Source: an uncultured Mucilaginibacter sp. (GTDB lineage Bacteria; Bacteroidota; Bacteroidia; Sphingobacteriales; Sphingobacteriaceae). From it: a stretch of DNA of 33,257 nt. The notes beneath the pieces are model-generated. The model did not search any database and was not told the DNA's origin. It was given only the letters and a program-made list of their open reading frames with translations. The stretch is from the NCBI RefSeq assembly GCF_946479965.1, contig NZ_CAMLHX010000047.1:1-33257 (forward strand), written 5' to 3'. The translations under genes and the position numbers were made by a program. Shown piece by piece: positions 1 through 7,497 of the stretch (positions within the stretch are counted from its first letter, which is position 1; each line of letters starts with the position of its first letter).

Positions 1-27
1 AACGACTTTTCATTAAAAGATGATCCT

Positions 28-366
28 ATGATACTTAATAACGAAAGATCCGGCTACGACCCGGACGAATATGATGACGAACCATCAGACTATGTAAACA
101 GCGAAACTGCGTATGATGCGGATGACCTTTCAAGAGATACCGCCAGCGAACTTGGCGCTGATGATGACGATCTGGATGATGACGACGAAGTTTTAGATGA
201 TGAAGAACTCGATGACACAGACGTGGATGAAGATGATCCGATAAACGATGATGTAACAGATTATCCGGAATCAGATCCCGCAGCATATAATACAGAAAAA
301 AAGCCGGTGTACATTAAAGACATGCCTTATATAGACCATGCAACACCAGGCGTAACATCCAACTAA
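28..366 (+). CDS. Asp/Glu-rich acidic hypothetical protein
   Basis: I do not recognise this 112-residue protein. Residues about 10-80 are dominated by Asp and Glu, with runs such as ADDDDLDDDDEVLDDEELDD, and so are probably disordered and strongly negative. The last 25 residues are less acidic (KKPVYIKDMPYIDHATPGVT) and could be a short binding segment. There is no signal peptide, membrane segment or cysteine. The ATG at 28 is the only clear start, but the window begins just upstream, so promoter and operon context are unknown. It converges on accD, and the two share a bidirectional terminator. The acidic repeats make homology hard to judge. A nucleic-acid mimic, chaperone-like tail protein or cation binder are all possible, and none is supported beyond composition. 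Confidence 0.65.
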   Translation: MILNNERSGYDPDEYDDEPSDYVNSETAYDADDLSRDTASELGADDDDLDDDDEVLDDEELDDTDVDEDDPINDDVTDYPESDPAAYNTEKKPVYIKDMPYIDHATPGVTSN

Positions 367-385
367 AATAATATACTCCTCAAAC

Positions 386-420
386 AAAAAGGCTTCCCGA
401 AATTTCAGGAAGCCTTTTTT
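386..420. terminator. Bidirectional intrinsic terminator
   Basis: The arms AAGGCTTCC and GGAAGCCTT enclose a 10-nt loop, flanked by an A-run on the left and a T-run on the right. It can therefore end the acidic-protein transcript on the plus strand and accD on the minus strand. Confidence 0.85.
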
Positions 421-441
421 ACTATTTATATTTTAAAAAGA

Positions 442-1287
442 TCAGTTACTCATCATTTTTAAGAAAGCGCCCAGCTCTTCTTTCATTTCGCGGCGGTCAA
501 CTATAAAATCTAAAAAGCCGTGCTCCTGTACAAACTCCGCAGTTTGGAAGCCTTTAGGCAGGTCTTTTTTGATTGTTTCTTTAATAACGCGTGGTCCCGC
601 AAAACCTATAAGTGCGCCCGGCTCCGCAATATTAATATCACCCAGCATAGCGTATGATGCTGTTACACCACCGGTAGTTGGATCAGTCAGTAAAGATATG
701 AATGGGATCTTAGCCTGCCCTAACAGTGCCAGTTTAGCTGACGTTTTAGCCATCTGCATTAATGAGAAAGCTGCTTCCATCATACGGGCGCCGCCTGATT
801 TGGATATCATCAGGAAAGGTATTCTGTTGGCTATGCAATGGTCAATAGAACGTGCTATCTTTTCGCCTACTACTGACCCCATTGATCCGCCTATAAAATT
901 AAAATCCATACAGGCAATCACCAGGTCCTGGCCGTTTATTTTGCCAACACCTGCGCGTATGGCATCTTTAAGGCCGGTTTTAAACTGGGTCTCGTTTAGC
1001 CTGTCTGTATATTTTTTTGAATCTGTAAACTGTAGCGGGTCGCCCGAGGTCATGTCGGGGAATAATTCTGTGAACTCGTTATTATCAAACAGTACTGAAA
1101 AATATTCTTTTGAACCAATGCGCAGATGATATCCGCAGTAATGGCAAACGTATTGATTTTCAACCTGTTCAGAATAGTGAAGGGGTTTTTTACATTGAGG
1201 ACATTTGTTCCAGATACCATCCGGCGTTTCTTTCTTTTCCTCAGTAGTCGTAATTATCCCTTTTGATTCTCGTTTAAACCAACTCAT
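442..1287 (-). CDS. accD: Acetyl-CoA carboxylase carboxyltransferase subunit beta
   Basis: AccD is the beta half of the carboxyltransferase that, with AccA, moves the carboxyl group from biotin-BCCP to acetyl-CoA to form malonyl-CoA, the committed step of fatty acid synthesis in the cytoplasm. The N-terminus has the family zinc ribbon C-x2-C-x15-C-x2-C (Cys 29, 32, 48, 51). The crotonase-like carboxyltransferase core follows, including [11 protein letters not shown] and the glycine-rich [16 protein letters not shown]. The length of 281 residues is normal. I start at the ATG giving [10 protein letters not shown], the usual AccD N-terminus; the frame is open to an upstream TTG at 1308, but that adds seven atypical residues. 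A TTTCTTTGCATC sequence just upstream resembles a -7 box, so the leader may be short. It is monocistronic here and converges on the acidic gene. Confidence 0.97.
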   Translation of the reverse strand: MSWFKRESKGIITTTEEKKETPDGIWNKCPQCKKPLHYSEQVENQYVCHYCGYHLRIGSKEYFSVLFDNNEFTELFPDMTSGDPLQFTDSKKYTDRLNETQFKTGLKDAIRAGVGKINGQDLVIACMDFNFIGGSMGSVVGEKIARSIDHCIANRIPFLMISKSGGARMMEAAFSLMQMAKTSAKLALLGQAKIPFISLLTDPTTGGVTASYAMLGDINIAEPGALIGFAGPRVIKETIKKDLPKGFQTAEFVQEHGFLDFIVDRREMKEELGAFLKMMSN

Positions 1288-1460
1288 ATCTGTTTCTAAC
1301 TCTTTCAAATTGATGCAAAGAAACGAAAAATTTTAGACTTGCGGCCTTATAAACGTTATGCCTCTTTTTTTGTATGTAACAAGATAAGGTACTAAAATGT
1401 TACAATCGACTCTTATTTTTCGCTTCAAAATGCTACCTTCGGGCTTTTAATTAGATAGTA

Positions 1461-2540
1461 ATGAGCTTAAAAGATTATAAAGGCGTACTGCACGGCGATC
1501 AATTGCAGGAGCTGTTTGAAGCGGCAAAGAAACACCAGTTTGCTTTACCTGCTGTAAATGTTACCGGTACAAACACCATTAACGCGGTAATGGAAACTGC
1601 CAAAGCGGTTAATTCGCCGGTTATTATACAATTATCAAACGGCGGCGCGCAGTTTTATGCGGGTAAATCGTTAGATAATTCAAAACTGCAGGCCTGTATT
1701 TTGGGTGGCGTATCTGCCGCAAAACACGTGCATTTATTGGCCGAGCATTATGGCATTGCTGTAATTTTGCATACCGACCACGCTGCTAAGAAATTATTAC
1801 CGTGGATAGACGGCTTGCTTGATTATGGCGAGAAATTTTTTGCTGAAACCGGCAAACCCTTGTTCTCATCGCATATGCTTGACTTATCGGAAGAGCCTCT
1901 TGAAGAAAATATAGAAATATCAGCTAAGTATTTAGCGCGTATGGCCAAAATGGGCATGACGCTTGAAATTGAATTGGGTGTTACAGGCGGCGAAGAAGAC
2001 GGCGTTGATAACTCTGATGTTGATAGCTCACGTTTATACACCCAGCCTGAAGAAGTTTCGTATTCTTACGAGCATCTTTTAAAAGTGAGCCCACGGTTTA
2101 CTGTAGCGGCTGCTTTTGGTAACGTACACGGCGTATACAAACCGGGTAATGTAAAACTACAGCCGGTTATTTTACATAACTCACAAGAGTATGTGAAGAA
2201 CAAATTTGGTTTGACTGATGAAAAGCCCATCAACTTTGTATTCCACGGTGGTTCAGGCTCAAGTCAGGAAGAAATACGCGAAGCGATAGGCTATGGCGCT
2301 ATCAAAATGAATATTGACACCGATTTGCAATGGGCATTTTGGGAAGGTATAAAAAATTATTACCAGGCAAAGGAAGGTTATCTGCAAGCTCAGATTGGTA
2401 GCCCTGATGGTGAGGATTCACCAAACAAGAAATATTATGATCCCCGTGTTTGGTTGCGCAAAGCAGAGGAAACTTTTGTAAAAAGGTTAACAGCTGCATT
2501 TGAAGATCTGAATTGCATTAACGCTACAGACAAATTGTAA
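1461..2540 (+). CDS. fbaA: Class II fructose-bisphosphate aldolase
   Basis: This enzyme cleaves fructose 1,6-bisphosphate reversibly to glyceraldehyde 3-phosphate and dihydroxyacetone phosphate in glycolysis and gluconeogenesis. It is a zinc-dependent class II, type A aldolase: 359 residues, the same length as the E. coli enzyme. The metal site is visible as HTDHAAKKLLPW (Asp106, His107), NVHGVYKPG (His223) and FHGGSGSS (His262), and the C-terminal phosphate-binding stretch YGAIKMNIDTDLQ is intact. The ATG gives the family N-terminus MSLKDYKGVL. TACCTTCG at 1434-1441 is a one-mismatch match to the Bacteroidota -7 box, but I see no convincing -33 partner. The gene stands alone between accD (divergent) and a strong terminator. 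It would also process triose phosphates arising from the pentoses handled further along the window. Confidence 0.97.
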   Translation: MSLKDYKGVLHGDQLQELFEAAKKHQFALPAVNVTGTNTINAVMETAKAVNSPVIIQLSNGGAQFYAGKSLDNSKLQACILGGVSAAKHVHLLAEHYGIAVILHTDHAAKKLLPWIDGLLDYGEKFFAETGKPLFSSHMLDLSEEPLEENIEISAKYLARMAKMGMTLEIELGVTGGEEDGVDNSDVDSSRLYTQPEEVSYSYEHLLKVSPRFTVAAAFGNVHGVYKPGNVKLQPVILHNSQEYVKNKFGLTDEKPINFVFHGGSGSSQEEIREAIGYGAIKMNIDTDLQWAFWEGIKNYYQAKEGYLQAQIGSPDGEDSPNKKYYDPRVWLRKAEETFVKRLTAAFEDLNCINATDKL

Positions 2541-2559
2541 AGTAAAAATACGCAAGTAT

Positions 2560-2593
2560 AAAGCGCCGGTAGTAAAACATCGGCGCTTTTTTT
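2560..2593 (+). terminator. Intrinsic terminator after fbaA
   Basis: A 9-bp perfect stem AAAGCGCCG / CGGCGCTTT (2560-2568, 2581-2589) with a 12-nt loop is followed by a run of T. Confidence 0.88.
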
Positions 2594-2622
2594 TAGTTTT
2601 AAGCATAGCAAAAGAGAAACTT

Positions 2623-3129
2623 ATGGCTAAAAAGAAAAAGAATTTATTTGAGCGATTTGCCAACTGGGCCACTAATGCAACCGGCAGTTCGCACGCGTTT
2701 ATATTAGCTATTACCATAATAATAGTTTGGTTGGTAACCGGCCCCGTGTTTGACTATTCGGATACCTGGCAGCTTATTATTAATACGGGTACAACCATTG
2801 TTACGTTTTTGATGGTTTTTCTGATCCAGAAGACGCAGAACAAGGATTCAAAGGCGATACATTTGAAACTGAATGAGCTGTTAGCGTCTCATGAAGGAGC
2901 CAGCAACCGTATGGTTGATATTGAGGATCTTACAGAAGAAGAGTTGGATCGGTTGCATAAATTTTATGAGCAATTGTCTGATCTTGCTGAAAGTGAGGAC
3001 GACATTTTATGTACACATTCCATTGATGCAGCCGCGGAAAACCATAATCTGAAATTAACCGGCCACATGAGAAAAAAACATTACCAGGATGCCAAAGCCC
3101 AGAGAGATAAAAGTAAGCAGGGTAAGTGA
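2623..3129 (+). CDS. Low-affinity iron permease family protein
   Basis: A 168-residue inner-membrane protein of the family annotated as low-affinity iron permease (Fet4-like). The bacterial members are small and their transport role is largely unproven. A basic N-terminus (MAKKKKNLFERFANWAT) leads into two hydrophobic segments, about residues 23-43 and 49-67. The typical family stretch WQLIINTGTTIVTFLMVFLIQ is followed by the conserved QNKDSKAIHLKLNELL and an acidic cytoplasmic helix (DIEDLTEEELDRLHKFYEQL). The His-rich tail is less typical. The last 41 nt overlap the start of the acetyltransferase gene in another frame, suggesting translational coupling. Family membership is clear; iron as the substrate is taken only from the family name. 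Confidence 0.85.
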   Translation: MAKKKKNLFERFANWATNATGSSHAFILAITIIIVWLVTGPVFDYSDTWQLIINTGTTIVTFLMVFLIQKTQNKDSKAIHLKLNELLASHEGASNRMVDIEDLTEEELDRLHKFYEQLSDLAESEDDILCTHSIDAAAENHNLKLTGHMRKKHYQDAKAQRDKSKQGK

Positions 3130-3523
3130 TCCTGAATCGCTTGACACGGTATTTGCCATACGACGCGAGGTTTTTGTGGTTGAGCAAAACTGTCCGCCCG
3201 AATTAGAATGGGAACACGAAGAAGAATCACATCATTTTTTAGCTACCATTGACGGCGAGCCGGCTGGAGCATGCCGCTGGCGTAAAACTGATAGCGGCTA
3301 CAAACTGGAGCGGTTTGCCGTACTAAAACAACACAGGGGGCAGGGAATAGCCCACACAATGGTGACAACTGCTTTGAATGATCTGCCCGCCGATGCCGAT
3401 TACATATACCTTAATGCGCAAATTGATGCAATGCCGCTGTACGAGAAATCAGGCTTTGAGAAAACGGGGCCGCAGTTTGAAGAGGCGGGGATACAGCACT
3501 TTAAAATGGTGAAGAAGGGTTGA
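3089..3523 (+). CDS. GNAT family N-acetyltransferase
   Basis: A 144-residue single-domain GNAT enzyme that would transfer acetyl from acetyl-CoA to an amine; the substrate is unknown. The acetyl-CoA pyrophosphate-binding motif QHRGQGIA (Q-x-x-G-x-G, residues 81-86) lies at the start of the expected helix. FAIRREVFVVEQNCP near the N-terminus and the C-terminal YIYLNAQIDAMPLYEKSGFEK are typical of the ElaA / YjcF-like group. The ATG at 3089 lies inside the iron permease gene and is the only plausible start: no in-frame ATG follows before the domain begins. The 41-nt overlap implies coupled expression. The stop codon runs into a TTTCGGAT-type intergenic repeat. Confidence 0.9.
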   Translation: MPKPREIKVSRVSDPESLDTVFAIRREVFVVEQNCPPELEWEHEEESHHFLATIDGEPAGACRWRKTDSGYKLERFAVLKQHRGQGIAHTMVTTALNDLPADADYIYLNAQIDAMPLYEKSGFEKTGPQFEEAGIQHFKMVKKG

Positions 3524-3554
3524 TTTCGGATTTCGGATGTTCGATTTCGAATTT
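3522..3554. repeat. Degenerate ATTTCGGA intergenic repeat
   Basis: Short iterated units GATTTCGGAT, TTCGGATGTT, CGATTTCGAA follow the acetyltransferase stop. Similar AATCCGAAATCGAAAT sequence recurs near 16358. It looks like low-complexity spacer DNA, with no function visible. Confidence 0.4.
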
Positions 3555-3585
3555 ATTTTGAGTTCGGATTTGTATATTAGGGGTC

Positions 3586-3876
3586 GTGCAGCGAAAACTA
3601 CTAATTCTTTTTGTGAAAATATTTGCAGGTTTATTCTTGTTGCTATCTTTCTTGGCATTGTTAGCAGTACGATTAAGCGAGAAAGGTGACATCGTAGACA
3701 GAAATTCCGGATGGATTTTATTGTCGTTTTTGATGGCAATAGTTTTCTTTATTTGTAGTCACTACATTATCGATGGAAAAACTGCAGAAAACCGTACCAA
3801 CAAAACCGGAGAAGAGTTGCTCAATGAAATCCGGAAAGTCAATCTGAAAAAAGTAGAAATTTTAAGAAAGCGATGA
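3586..3876 (+). CDS. Small two-helix membrane protein, hypothetical
   Basis: A 96-residue protein I cannot assign. It has two strong hydrophobic segments (about residues 5-27, KLLILFVKIFAGLFLLLSFL onwards, and about 43-62, GWILLSFLMAIVFFICSHYI) and a charged cytoplasmic tail ending KVNLKKVEILRKR. The proposed start is GTG at 3586, and no in-frame ATG precedes the first helix. TATATTAG at 3573-3580 resembles a -7 box and would put the RNA start almost on this GTG, so the message could be nearly leaderless. The gene converges on the methyltransferase with only 8 nt between stops and no terminator. AT-rich composition and lack of a family make this a moderate call. Confidence 0.55.
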   Translation: MQRKLLILFVKIFAGLFLLLSFLALLAVRLSEKGDIVDRNSGWILLSFLMAIVFFICSHYIIDGKTAENRTNKTGEELLNEIRKVNLKKVEILRKR

Positions 3877-3884
3877 CTACGGCT

Positions 3885-4379
3885 TCAATTATCCCCCCAA
3901 ACTTTATTCTCGACGCTTATTCTCACATAAAGCATCATCGCGTTTAGTACAGAAAAAATTATAGCCGTGAAGTAGAGATTAAATACCAATGGTATAATAG
4001 CTATCTCCAAAACCACTTCCATATAGTTAGGATGCTTAAAGATCTTGTACGGACCTTTTTTGATAGGGTAAACGCCAGGTACACGATAGATCTTGGTGTT
4101 CCAGTATTTGCCTAATGATGATAGCGCCCAGAATTTGAATGACAGTACAGCAATAAACGCCAACAGGAAATAATAACTGAATGGGGTATTGTCCCGCACG
4201 CTGTATTCAACAATCAGCGATACAATAAAGAGCGTATGCATGCCCACCATAAAAGGGTAGTGGCTTTGCCCATATTGAACGGCACCCTGTTTTAGCAGCC
4301 ATTTTTCGTTCTGGCGGGCTATGTACAACTCTGACAGGCGCTGTGTGATAAGGAAAGCGAGGAATACCCAGAAATACAT
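3885..4379 (-). CDS. Isoprenylcysteine carboxyl methyltransferase family protein (SrsB/BpsB-like)
   Basis: A 164-residue integral membrane SAM-dependent methyltransferase of the ICMT fold. Bacterial members paired with type III polyketide synthases (SrsB, BpsB) methylate the phenol or pyrone oxygen of the polyketide rather than a prenylcysteine. Hydrophobic helices lie at about residues 2-20, 42-62, 67-87 and 122-150. The conserved C-terminal SAM-binding region is present as GPYKIFKHPNYMEVVLEIA (compare the family G-P-Y-x-x-x-R-H-P-x-Y), followed by RISVENKVWG. The ATG lies 2 nt after the polyketide synthase stop, so the two genes are certainly one operon. With no prenylated proteins expected in this organism, O-methylation of the neighbour's product is the likely role; the exact product is unknown. 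Confidence 0.87.
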   Translation of the reverse strand: MYFWVFLAFLITQRLSELYIARQNEKWLLKQGAVQYGQSHYPFMVGMHTLFIVSLIVEYSVRDNTPFSYYFLLAFIAVLSFKFWALSSLGKYWNTKIYRVPGVYPIKKGPYKIFKHPNYMEVVLEIAIIPLVFNLYFTAIIFSVLNAMMLYVRISVENKVWGDN

Positions 4380-4381
4380 GG

Positions 4382-5443
4382 TTAATTATTTGAAAGCTTT
4401 AAAAGTACCATCTCACTCGAAAAGCCCGGCCCCATAGCCATCATTAAACCGTAGCCATCTTCAAAGCCATCCGTCATAAATTTATCCAGCACATATAAAA
4501 CCGTCGCGCTTGACATGTTGCCGTTGTCGTTCATTACTTCGCGCGTTTTCTGCAGAAAATCCCCCTCCACCTGTAAGGCATCCGCATATGCGTCCAAAAC
4601 CTTTTTGCCACCCGGATGAAAGATAAAGTTTTTAATATCGCTTAGCTCTAAATTGTGTTTTTGCAGGAATTCGGTTATGTCCTGCTTTACATTCTCATGT
4701 ATAAAGGTAGGGATATCTTTAGAGAATAAAACCTTAAACCCGGTGTCCTTAAACTCCCAGCCCATTACATCAAGCGAATCATAATATAGTTTGCTGCTGG
4801 CGGCCACGTAAGTCGCTTTTGCTTTCGGAGCGGTATATGTGTCACCTTTAACAATACAAGCCGCCACGCCGTCTGAAAACAGGCTTGAGCCGATAAAATT
4901 ACTCTTGCTGTAATCACTTTTAATCAAGGTAAGCGAGCAAAGCTCTACAGCCACCAACAACACAATAGCTTTTGGGTTAGCAATAGCTATTGTGTTAGCC
5001 TTAGCCATTCCGGAAACGCCGCCCCCACAGCCCAGGCCCCAAATCGGCGTACGGTTGATATGCGGATTTAAACGCATTGCGTTAATGATCAAAGCGTCCA
5101 TACTCGGCGTAGCCAGCCCGGTGGTTGATACAAATAAAATATCTGTTATTTCTTCTTTGGCAACTCCCGCTTTTATAATGCAATCCTCAATCGCCTTAAT
5201 GGAATATTCCAGGGTAATTGTCTGGTAGTCGTTATTCCTCTCTTCAAACGTGGTGGGTTTGGCGTACCAATCAAGCGGCTTGCAAAAATTGCGGGTGAGT
5301 ATCTCCGTGTTATCAAAGGCAAATATCAGCCTGTCGGTTTGCGGGAAGTTGGCCGAAAACAATGCCTTAGCCTGCGCTTTTACAGCTTGCTGTTCTGTTT
5401 TATATGGAAAATTAATGGTCGATGTTGCTGCTATGTAAGGCAT
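4382..5443 (-). CDS. Type III polyketide synthase (chalcone/stilbene synthase family)
   Basis: A 353-residue homodimeric ketosynthase that extends an acyl-CoA starter with malonyl-CoA and cyclises it to an alkylpyrone, alkylresorcinol or similar phenolic. The catalytic triad is complete: Cys139 in GLGCGGGVSG, His276 in FIFHPGGKKV and Asn309 in NDNGNMSSATVLYVLD. The CoA/product-site GPGFSSEMVLL closes the C-terminus as in the whole family. The gene is first in a two-gene operon with the methyltransferase, an arrangement known for SrsA-SrsB and BpsA-BpsB, which make methylated alkylresorcinols or alkylpyrones. No flavin hydroxylase (SrsC) or fatty acid activating gene is adjacent, so the product should stop at the methyl ether unless other loci act. 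Starter chain length cannot be read from the sequence. Confidence 0.95.
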   Translation of the reverse strand: MPYIAATSTINFPYKTEQQAVKAQAKALFSANFPQTDRLIFAFDNTEILTRNFCKPLDWYAKPTTFEERNNDYQTITLEYSIKAIEDCIIKAGVAKEEITDILFVSTTGLATPSMDALIINAMRLNPHINRTPIWGLGCGGGVSGMAKANTIAIANPKAIVLLVAVELCSLTLIKSDYSKSNFIGSSLFSDGVAACIVKGDTYTAPKAKATYVAASSKLYYDSLDVMGWEFKDTGFKVLFSKDIPTFIHENVKQDITEFLQKHNLELSDIKNFIFHPGGKKVLDAYADALQVEGDFLQKTREVMNDNGNMSSATVLYVLDKFMTDGFEDGYGLMMAMGPGFSSEMVLLKLSNN

Positions 5444-5533
5444 ACATTATATACGTAAAATAATTGCTTTACGCTGCCTTAATAAGGTTTTATGTGGCTT
5501 AATTGTTTTGTTCGGGTACACCTAATAAAACAA

Positions 5534-5561
5534 AAAGCGTCCCGGTTAACCGGGACGCTTT
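5534..5561 (-). terminator. Perfect palindromic terminator after the symporter gene
   Basis: A 28-nt perfect palindrome centred on GGTTAACC (arms AAAGCGTCCCGG). On the minus strand it is followed by TTTTTGTTTT, so it ends the transporter transcript. It lies just upstream of the polyketide synthase promoter region. Confidence 0.85.
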
Positions 5562-5585
5562 CCTATCAATTATAGTTGTTAGCTA

Positions 5586-7262
5586 TTAATAGAATACAGT
5601 GTAAAGGGCAGTCAATATACCGATGATCAATAACGCGCCAACAGCAAAGCTGTTGGTTGTTTTAAACATAGATGCATCAACTTCCAATCCGTTTGTTTTC
5701 TTACCGCGTGAAGCATCAATTAAGCTGATGATGATCATACCAACCATAGATATAATAAACACAAAGCCCATACGGTCAAGGAAAGGTATTTCATAAAGGA
5801 GACTGTCTTTATTTAAATAGGAAAAGCCAGTGCTTTTTAAACCTGAAAGATCAGCAAATTTCGGCAGGAATTTAAAAAATACCGAGAAGGCAAAACCACC
5901 CACCGTAGCAAATAAAGCCGCGTTTGATGATGCTTTTTTCCAGAAGAAACCTAATATAAACATGGCGAAGATACCCGGAGATACGAAGCCTGTATACTCT
6001 TGTATGAATTTAAAGCCGCCTTCTTTATCTATGCCTAAAAATGGTGATATTACCACGCCTAATACCATGGCTACTATTACCGTTATTTTACCTACGTTAA
6101 CCAGGTTCTTTTCGCTGGCATCAGGGTTTATTTTCTTTTTGTAGATATCCAGCGTAAAGATGGTAGCAATACTATTTGCCTTGCCCGCTAATGAAGCTAC
6201 AACCGCCGCAGTTAACGCCGCAAATGCTAAACCCTTAATACCGCTAGGCAATAAGTTCAACAATACAGGATAAGCATTATCATGGTTTTGGCCTATGCTG
6301 GCCGCGCTGCTCGCGTCAAATACTTGTTCTTTAAACAATACATAAGCGGCAATACCCGGCAATACTACTATCACCGGCATCAAAAGTTTCAGGAAAGCCG
6401 CGAATAAAATACCGGCACGGGCAGTCTTCAAATCGGCACCTAAAGCACGCTGGGTAATATACTGGTTACAACCCCAATAGTTAAGGTTCACTATCCACAT
6501 ACCGCCTAAAAGCATGGTTAAGCCAGGTACGTCGCCGTAGCTTGGGTTATCCTTTTTAAGGATCATGTGGAAATGGTCATTGTATTTGGCATGCATTAAA
6601 GACAAACCGTTCATTATACCTGTTTGGCCATAATGGGCAGCTACCGCATTAACTGCAATATAGGTAGTAACTAAACCGCCTAATATCAAAAAGAAAACCT
6701 GTATAACGTCTGTAAACCCAATTACCTTCATACCACCCAGGGTAATGATTATGGCAAATAAGGCAAGCAAACCTATACACAAACTGAAATTGATACCGGA
6801 TATACCGTGAATAGCTATTGCACCGAGGTAAAGTATTGAAGTAAGGTTTACAATAACGTATAGTAATAACCAGAAAATAGCCATTATCATTGCTACAGTA
6901 CTGTTATAGCGCTGATGCAGGAATTGCGGCATGGTGAATATCTTGTTCTTAAGATAAACCGGAATAAAGAATACGGCTACTATAACAAGGGTAAGCGCGG
7001 CCATCCACTCGTAAGTTGATATGGCTAAACCCAACGTGAAGCCGTTACCACTCATGGCCACAAATTGCTCTGCAGATATGTTAGATGCAATTAAGGATGC
7101 ACCGATTGCCCACCAGGTAAGGGAACCCTCGGCCAAAAAGTAATCCTTTGATGAGGATACACCGACAATTTTTTTACGGTTATAAACCCACAAACCGTAA
7201 GCTGCAACGATGACGAAGTATATAAGAAATACTGCATAATCGCCAAAAGATAATTCTTTCAT
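5586..7262 (-). CDS. Sodium/sugar symporter, SSS family (vSGLT-like, probable xylose uptake)
   Basis: A 558-residue inner-membrane transporter of the solute:sodium symporter family, coupling sugar import to the Na+ gradient. About 14 hydrophobic segments can be traced. Sugar-symporter hallmarks are DYFLAEGSLTWWAIGASLIASNISAEQ (cited in pieces: SLTWWAIGASLIASN), the helix FTMPQFLHQRYNS, the WIVNLNYWGCNQYITQRALG block typical of SGLT-like members, and AALTAAVVASLAGKANSIAT before IYKKKINPDASE. The ATG at 7262 (MKELSFGDYAVFL) is chosen; the longer reading to 7289 needs a TTG. It lies just downstream of xylA-xylB but behind its own terminator, so it has a separate promoter in the 235-bp gap. Xylose as substrate is inferred from context. 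Confidence 0.9.
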   Translation of the reverse strand: MKELSFGDYAVFLIYFVIVAAYGLWVYNRKKIVGVSSSKDYFLAEGSLTWWAIGASLIASNISAEQFVAMSGNGFTLGLAISTYEWMAALTLVIVAVFFIPVYLKNKIFTMPQFLHQRYNSTVAMIMAIFWLLLYVIVNLTSILYLGAIAIHGISGINFSLCIGLLALFAIIITLGGMKVIGFTDVIQVFFLILGGLVTTYIAVNAVAAHYGQTGIMNGLSLMHAKYNDHFHMILKKDNPSYGDVPGLTMLLGGMWIVNLNYWGCNQYITQRALGADLKTARAGILFAAFLKLLMPVIVVLPGIAAYVLFKEQVFDASSAASIGQNHDNAYPVLLNLLPSGIKGLAFAALTAAVVASLAGKANSIATIFTLDIYKKKINPDASEKNLVNVGKITVIVAMVLGVVISPFLGIDKEGGFKFIQEYTGFVSPGIFAMFILGFFWKKASSNAALFATVGGFAFSVFFKFLPKFADLSGLKSTGFSYLNKDSLLYEIPFLDRMGFVFIISMVGMIIISLIDASRGKKTNGLEVDASMFKTTNSFAVGALLIIGILTALYTVFY

Positions 7263-7444
7263 ATGTTTTATATTGGTTTTTTGCAACAATTATAACCTTT
7301 ATGTTACGTAATAGCAACAGCGCCGAACAAATATTATCGACAATGGTTTGTATTTTTTACACTTACTGCTTTTAGGATGTTTTTATTAGCCTGCTGCAAG
7401 CTAATAAGTACAATAAAATGGACAGCATCGCCTCCTAAGCAAAA

Positions 7445-7474
7445 AAAGCGCCCCGACATTAATCGGGACGCTTT
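7445..7474 (-). terminator. Intrinsic terminator after xylA
   Basis: Arms AAAGCG-c-CCCGA and TCGGG-a-CGCTTT pair with one C/A mismatch around a 6-nt loop, followed on the minus strand by a run of seven T. It separates xylBA from the symporter gene. Confidence 0.8.
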
Positions 7475-7497
7475 AATATTATTAAGCTGATAAGCTA

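Noticed and set aside
35..286. His/Arg-rich frame opposite the acidic protein gene
   Set aside because: It is the complement of the Asp codons (GAT/GAC read as ATC/GTC or CAT shifts), not an independent gene.
5586..7289. Longer start for the symporter at 7289
   Set aside because: It requires a TTG; the ATG at 7262 gives the usual N-terminus just before the first helix.
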